A DNA stretch of 64,000 nt from [Clostridium] innocuum. GTDB taxonomy: Bacteria > Bacillota_I > Bacilli_A > Erysipelotrichales > Erysipelotrichaceae. Under the pieces are notes generated by a model, which was not told the DNA's origin, ran no database searches, and saw only the letters and a list, made by a program, of their open reading frames with translations. The stretch is taken from contig CP048838.1 of the NCBI GenBank assembly GCA_012317185.1, positions 3,534,001 to 3,598,000 of the forward strand. Reading direction: 5' to 3'. The position numbers were made by a program, and so were the translations under genes. Position 1 is the first letter of the stretch. Each line of letters starts with the position of its first letter. Shown here piece by piece: positions 59,587 through 64,000 of the stretch.

Positions 59587-60711
59587 TTAATACAGCAGTG
59601 TCTGTGCAACCGTACTGCTGGTACCCTTGTTTCTCGTAATGGTGGCGACATCTACATCATCCGCCTTGACTACGACCGTGATTTTAAAATTATTGCTGGA
59701 AAAGATGGAAAGCCGCTCATCCAGCAGCTGCACCGCCGCAATGACCTCATCCGCACTCTTGGCATGCAGCTTCACATTGATGCGCAGATCTGTCAGCTCA
59801 TTATCCATGAAATGACCTTTGCCGATCATGTCGATATCCTGTCCCAGAAAATCCTGAAAGCTCGCCTTGTAGCGGTCGAAATAGGTTGCGTTTGTCCCGT
59901 CCAGCTTGGTTGCCGTGCTTGTTGGAAACAATGCCCATTTTTCATTGATTGCCTTGAATTCCGCATTGGTCTTGGATTCAAAATAGGCTTCCTCAAAGTA
60001 CGTTCCCGGCAGCGTCGCATCATCGCTGGAGGTATTATACAGCGCTACATAAATCGGTGTGTTGTTTCCGATTTCCGGCTTTGCCTTTCGCAGATAATTA
60101 ACCAGCTTACGCGCACATTCCTCGCCATACAGCTTCATTTTATCGCTATCGATGGTTGCCTCCTTTGGTTCCGTTCCGATTTTATCATTGAATACGAGCG
60201 CCAGTGACAGCCCCTTCAGCTCCTTGTTCTGATACCAGTCATATTCAAAGATATCCAGCAGCAGCACATCATTGGCTGTTATTTTTTTATCCCCGTCATC
60301 GGTTGGAAACACATCACCGACTGCAGGATTTAAACCGTTTGCATTTTTCTTGCTCGTTCTCCCCAGCAGTCCGCTGTTATCCGCGGAGGCATCCAGTGTA
60401 TTGTAATCCAGATATTTTCCACCCCGAAAGGCATACGTCTTACTGGAGAAATATTCCTTGGAAAGCTCCATCAGCCCGGTACCGATGGTCAGGGTATCAC
60501 TCAGATTGGTTTGCATCTGGGCATGCTTCTGCCCCGCATCACTCACTGAAAACGGCAGCAGTGCAGAGTATTCCCCTTCGTTGATGGCCTTTGTTTCCTC
60601 ACTGCTTTTATCATTGTCCGCCTTGTTTTTATCTTCCTTATTACAGCCGCCGAGTACCAGCATGCAGCTGCAAAGAAGCAGAATCGGGACTGCTCTAGGT
60701 TTCCTGTTCAT
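59587..60711 (-). CDS. camS: CamS-family sex-pheromone-precursor lipoprotein
   Basis: A protein of 374 residues. A lipoprotein signal (AVPILLLCSCMLVLGGC) is followed by an acidic, lysine-rich tether and the CamS domain: YSALLPFSVSDAGQKHAQ, LMELSKEYFSSKTYAFR and KGHFMDNELTDLRINVKLHA are recognisable. In staphylococci and enterococci the signal peptide of CamS is processed to a peptide pheromone; here the signal reads differently, and pheromone activity is not claimed. The order ligA-camS-gatCAB is common in Firmicutes. It overlaps the end of ligA by 17 bases. Confidence 0.88.
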   Translation of the reverse strand: MNRKPRAVPILLLCSCMLVLGGCNKEDKNKADNDKSSEETKAINEGEYSALLPFSVSDAGQKHAQMQTNLSDTLTIGTGLMELSKEYFSSKTYAFRGGKYLDYNTLDASADNSGLLGRTSKKNANGLNPAVGDVFPTDDGDKKITANDVLLLDIFEYDWYQNKELKGLSLALVFNDKIGTEPKEATIDSDKMKLYGEECARKLVNYLRKAKPEIGNNTPIYVALYNTSSDDATLPGTYFEEAYFESKTNAEFKAINEKWALFPTSTATKLDGTNATYFDRYKASFQDFLGQDIDMIGKGHFMDNELTDLRINVKLHAKSADEVIAAVQLLDERLSIFSSNNFKITVVVKADDVDVATITRNKGTSSTVAQTLLY

Positions 60712-62692
60712 TTCCGTTCACCTCTTTCATAAAGGTATCCTCATCCATCGTCATGACACCGAGGGAATTCGCTTTGGTCAGCTTGCTGCCAGCCGCCTCG
60801 CCGTAAATGACAAGGTCGGTTTTTTTGGAAACAGAGCCGCTGACATTGGCCCCGAGAGATTCCAGCAACGCCTTGGCATCATTTCGTGTCATCTGCGTCA
60901 GCGTACCGGTCAGTACGATGGTTTTGCCGCTGAATGAGCTTTCCTGAATCTGCTCAGCCTCGGTATCCATCCGCAGGCCATAGCCCTTTAAATGGGCAAT
61001 CAGCTCCATGTTCTTCGGCTCATGGAAAAAGGCGGTGATGCACTCTGCCGTAATCTGTCCGATATCCTTGATTGCCACAAGCTCTTCCTCATTCGCTGCC
61101 ATCAGTGCATCCATGCTCAGAAAATGCTTTGCCAGAACCTTTGCGGCTTTCTTGCCAACCTGGCGGATGCCCAGTCCATAGATCAGATCCTCCAGCGGAT
61201 TCTGCTTGCTGTCCTCAATGGCATCCAGCAGCTTATCTACCGACTTTTCCTTAAAGCCCTCCAGATCGATCAGCTCCTGCCGATGCTCCTTCAGGCAGTA
61301 TATATCTTCAATGGTATTCAAAAAGCCCTGCTTATGGAAAAATTCCACTTTCTTATCACCCAGTGTATCGATATCCATCGCATCCCGACTCGCAAAATGA
61401 ATCATGCTTTCCACAACACGGGCGGGGCAGTCCTGATTGATGCAGTAATGGGCAGCTTCCTCAGGAAAGCGTACCAGCTCACTTCCGCAGATCGGGCAGT
61501 GCGTTGGAAAGTGGTAAACCGCCTGCGTATCGTTTCTTCGCTCAAGCAGCGGTCGAACGACCTCCGGTATGATATCTCCGGCCTTGCGTACCACAACATC
61601 ATCATGAATACGGATGTCCTTTTCCTTAATCATATCCTCATTGTGCAGCTGTGCCGCCGATACCGTTGTACCCGCAACCCGCACCGGCTCCAGTACGGCA
61701 TTCGGAGTAATACGTCCCGTTCTTCCAACCGTTACCACGATATCCAGCAGCTTTGTGATAACCTCTTCGGCAGGAAATTTATATGCAATCGCCCAGCGCG
61801 GCACCTTGACCGTGGAGCCCAGACGATTTTGTGCGTCCAAATCATCCACCTTGATGACCATACCGTCAATCGCGTAGGGCAGATCATTTCGCTGCTCTGT
61901 AATTTCTTCGATAAACTGCCACACCTCATCGATGCGCTCACACACCTTACGAAGCGGATTCACCCGCAGATGCATTTCACTCATCTTCTGCAGTGCCTCT
62001 TCATGGGAATGAATATCGTATTCCTGTGCATTCACAAAGTAATACCAGAAGGCATCCAGCTTACGCTTTGCCGCAACCGAGCTGTCCAGCTGACGGATAC
62101 TTCCCGCCGCCGCATTTCGCGGATTCGCAAACAGTTCTTCCCCGTTCTTTTCCCGTTCCTCATTCAGCATCTGAAAGCTGGCATTGGGCATATACACCTC
62201 TCCGCGCACTTCCACCTCACCCTGTAGCGGGATATGCATCGGAATGGATGGGATCGTTTTGACATTGTGCGTAACATCCTCACCGACAACACCGTCTCCG
62301 CGGGTCAGGGCCTGTACAAAGCGCCCGTCGCGATATATCAGGGACATGGCAAGTCCGTCAATTTTCAGCTCCACCACATAGCGTGCGTTTGGCACCACTT
62401 CCCGCACACGCTCGTCAAAGGCATGCAGATCCTCCAGATTGAAGGCATTGCCCAGACTCAGCATGGTGCGCTTATGCTCCACCTTCGTGAATGCGTCCAG
62501 TACGACACCACCGACGCGCTGCGTGATGGAATTGGGATCGCGGTACTGTGGAAATTCATACTCCAGTGCCACCAGCTCCTGATAATAGCGGTCATATTCC
62601 TGATCGCTCATGCTTGGCTGATCCAGTACGTAATATTCGTACGCCAGCCTGTCCAATATGCTTCGTAATTCTAAAATCCTCTGCTGACTCAT
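60695..62692 (-). CDS. ligA: NAD-dependent DNA ligase LigA
   Basis: A protein of 665 residues. The adenylated lysine is in VVELKIDGLAMSLIY. Other signatures are LSLGNAFNLEDL, the four-cysteine zinc finger (CPICGSELVRF ... YCINQDCPARV) at about residue 400, helix-hairpin-helix motifs (YGLGIRQVGKKAAKVLA), and a C-terminal BRCT domain (about 590-665, GKTIVLTGTLTQMTRNDA). It joins Okazaki fragments using NAD. The start at MSQQRILE follows AGGAGG; a longer upstream reading is rejected. Confidence 0.97.
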   Translation of the reverse strand: MSQQRILELRSILDRLAYEYYVLDQPSMSDQEYDRYYQELVALEYEFPQYRDPNSITQRVGGVVLDAFTKVEHKRTMLSLGNAFNLEDLHAFDERVREVVPNARYVVELKIDGLAMSLIYRDGRFVQALTRGDGVVGEDVTHNVKTIPSIPMHIPLQGEVEVRGEVYMPNASFQMLNEEREKNGEELFANPRNAAAGSIRQLDSSVAAKRKLDAFWYYFVNAQEYDIHSHEEALQKMSEMHLRVNPLRKVCERIDEVWQFIEEITEQRNDLPYAIDGMVIKVDDLDAQNRLGSTVKVPRWAIAYKFPAEEVITKLLDIVVTVGRTGRITPNAVLEPVRVAGTTVSAAQLHNEDMIKEKDIRIHDDVVVRKAGDIIPEVVRPLLERRNDTQAVYHFPTHCPICGSELVRFPEEAAHYCINQDCPARVVESMIHFASRDAMDIDTLGDKKVEFFHKQGFLNTIEDIYCLKEHRQELIDLEGFKEKSVDKLLDAIEDSKQNPLEDLIYGLGIRQVGKKAAKVLAKHFLSMDALMAANEEELVAIKDIGQITAECITAFFHEPKNMELIAHLKGYGLRMDTEAEQIQESSFSGKTIVLTGTLTQMTRNDAKALLESLGANVSGSVSKKTDLVIYGEAAGSKLTKANSLGVMTMDEDTFMKEVNGNEQET

Positions 62693-62702
62693 TAGAAACC
62701 TC

Positions 62703-64000
62703 CTATTTTTTCGATAAAGCCGGATGGTCGATCTTGATCTTTCGGATTCCGAATTTCTGTTCGAAGGCAATCGTTGCCAGCTGTTCTTCCAGCTTGATAA
62801 CAACACCGTCTCCGAAGCTTTCGTGATGAACCAGATCGCCTTTTCTTATTTTACCCTTTTTCTTAGGTTTCCTATCCTCATTTATGATTGGTGCACTATC
62901 AAATGAATCTGTGATGCGCACATCGCTTAATTTTCGCTCGGCCTGTCTTGCATAGCCGCTGCTTTCCTGAGGACGATGCTGTACCATGTCACTGTGCATG
63001 GACAGAAAGTCACTGCCGCTGAAGGTATCGACATCGCTGGAAAATGTATTCCGCGGTTTTGCGCCGACATCCTCGATACAGTCCTCGGGAAGCTCCTTGA
63101 TGAACCGGGAGGTTGTTTTGATTTTATCCAGTACATAGCTGTAGCCGTAGGAGTCGGATAAAAACAGCTGTTTTTTAGCCCGGGTAAAGGCTACATAGGC
63201 AAGACGGCGTTCTTCCTCCAGCGCCGGTTGTCCGCCTTCTCCCACAGAGCGTTCATTCGGGAAGATTCCCTCGCATAGGCTGTACACAAAGACATTATCA
63301 AATTCCAGCCCCTTTGCGGCATGAATCGTCATCAGCTGTACAAAGTCCCCGTTCTCCTGTTCCTCCTTATCGGAATACAGGGAGATTTCCTGCAGGTATT
63401 CATTCAGGGTACCCTCCGGATGTGCTTCCACATAATCCGAGATATCCCCGATCAGCTCCTTGATATTTTCCAGACGCTCTATTTCCTTGTCTTCCCGCAG
63501 CATATTTAGATAACCGCTGTCCTCCAGCACCTTCTCCAGCAGCTGGTCGATGCTGATGGTATCCACCAACATGCGGCATTCCTCAATCATCGCAACAAAC
63601 GCCTGTATGTTGGCTCTTGCCTTGCCCTTTCCGATTTCATATTCGCACAGGACATCATACATATTCGTTTCATCATGGTTTGCCTGCAGCTCAATGGTTT
63701 CCAGCGTCTTTGCACCGATTCCCCGCTTCGGAGAATTGATGACGCGCTTGACGGCAAGATTCTTGTACATCGCCTTGGGATCCTGTTCATCAAAGGGAGC
63801 CAACAGACGCAGATAGCTTAAGGCATCCTTGATCTCCGCACGGTCATAGAAGCGCACACCTCCGTAGATGCGATACGGAATATGAAAATCCAGCAGTGCT
63901 TTTTCCAGCCCTCTTGACAGAAAGTTGGAGCGATACAAGATTGCAATATCCCGATAGTCCACATGATCGTGATGCAGCGTCATGATTTTGCTGGCAACCC
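62703..64000 (-). CDS. pcrA: ATP-dependent DNA helicase PcrA, C-terminal part
   Basis: The 3' part (about 432 codons) of a UvrD/PcrA helicase; the 5' part lies beyond the right edge. Motifs present are IV-like IAILYRSNFLSRGLEKAL, V (QLMTIHAAKGLEFDNVFVYS) and VI (EEERRLAYVAFTRAKKQLFL). The C-terminal tail (KGDLVHHESFGDGVVIKLEE) is the Tudor-like RNA-polymerase-interaction domain. It unwinds DNA in repair and plasmid replication. It ends 10 bases before the ligA start codon, so pcrA and ligA form an operon. Confidence 0.97.
   Translation of the reverse strand, partial: VASKIMTLHHDHVDYRDIAILYRSNFLSRGLEKALLDFHIPYRIYGGVRFYDRAEIKDALSYLRLLAPFDEQDPKAMYKNLAVKRVINSPKRGIGAKTLETIELQANHDETNMYDVLCEYEIGKGKARANIQAFVAMIEECRMLVDTISIDQLLEKVLEDSGYLNMLREDKEIERLENIKELIGDISDYVEAHPEGTLNEYLQEISLYSDKEEQENGDFVQLMTIHAAKGLEFDNVFVYSLCEGIFPNERSVGEGGQPALEEERRLAYVAFTRAKKQLFLSDSYGYSYVLDKIKTTSRFIKELPEDCIEDVGAKPRNTFSSDVDTFSGSDFLSMHSDMVQHRPQESSGYARQAERKLSDVRITDSFDSAPIINEDRKPKKKGKIRKGDLVHHESFGDGVVIKLEEQLATIAFEQKFGIRKIKIDHPALSKK

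Noticed and set aside
59587..60711. Peptide pheromone release from the CamS signal peptide
   Set aside because: The signal does not resemble known enterococcal or staphylococcal pheromone sequences, so only the lipoprotein family is called.
60992..62227. A 411-codon open frame on the plus strand
   Set aside because: It is antisense to ligA, whose motifs are all intact on the other strand.
1..64000. CRISPR arrays, tRNA and rRNA genes
   Set aside because: No regularly spaced repeats and no tRNA- or rRNA-like sequences were found by reading the window.

Overview
The window looks like part of the chromosome of a gut Firmicute of the Erysipelotrichia, most like [Clostridium] innocuum or a close relative. 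The signs are moderate to low GC, strong AGGAGG ribosome binding sites, many PTS genes, and the pcrA-ligA-camS-gatCAB order of low-GC Gram-positives. The species name is inference. Nearly all genes run on the minus strand. Exceptions are a complete IS4-type insertion sequence, one LysR regulator and a group of decayed mobile-element genes.

Layout from left to right. (1) 1-3947 is a very large signalling gene (receiver, degenerate GGDEF, EAL, PAS and GAF domains) with two frameshifts, one caused by an exact 19-bp tandem duplication. (2) 4460-12319 holds a DHH phosphoesterase and a hexitol/ketose PTS operon: EIICB, MtlR-type activator, EIIBA, PfkB kinase and zinc dehydrogenase, with a promoter and a cre-like site. 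(3) 12541-14235 is a decayed TnpB element. (4) 14286-16268 is a MarR/MATE efflux pair with a palindromic operator over its promoter. (5) 16348-18438 holds three small unknown genes, two of them paralogues. (6) 18771-20317 is thiC under a TPP riboswitch. (7) 20440-22158 is an ABC-F gene with a promoter, a three-codon leader peptide and a possible attenuator. (8) 22377-28885 holds duplicated GNAT genes, proC, a zinc-ribbon protein, an ABC exporter and a UPF0158 protein.

Accessory DNA runs from about 29 to 54 kb. It has a complete IS4-type element with a perfect 10-bp target duplication, a GIY-YIG protein, an EAL gene fossil, a RhuM protein, and a nuclease-RAMA gene overlapping a small HTH gene. 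Next comes a redox cluster of nine minus-strand genes with a divergent LysR regulator. Its core is two iron-sulfur-flavoprotein-like proteins, one flavodoxin lipoprotein and three cyclophilin-like-fold proteins. Then follow ruins of an integrative element (serine recombinase, ParA and ParB fragments) and a small cassette of membrane-associated proteins that includes a 24-residue lipoprotein. A clearly AT-rich beta-glucoside island (RpiR regulator, EIIBCA, 6-phospho-beta-glucosidase, arginase-fold enzyme, YczE-like protein) lies between two imperfect 90-bp direct repeats.

From 54 kb the conserved core returns: rlmD-type methyltransferase, a membrane protein, gatB, gatA, gatC, camS, ligA and the 3' part of pcrA. 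The strongest candidates for undescribed biology are the flavodoxin/cyclophilin-like redox cluster, the nuclease-RAMA/HTH/RhuM neighbourhood, the membrane cassette at 45.7-47.0 kb, and the leader-controlled ABC-F gene.
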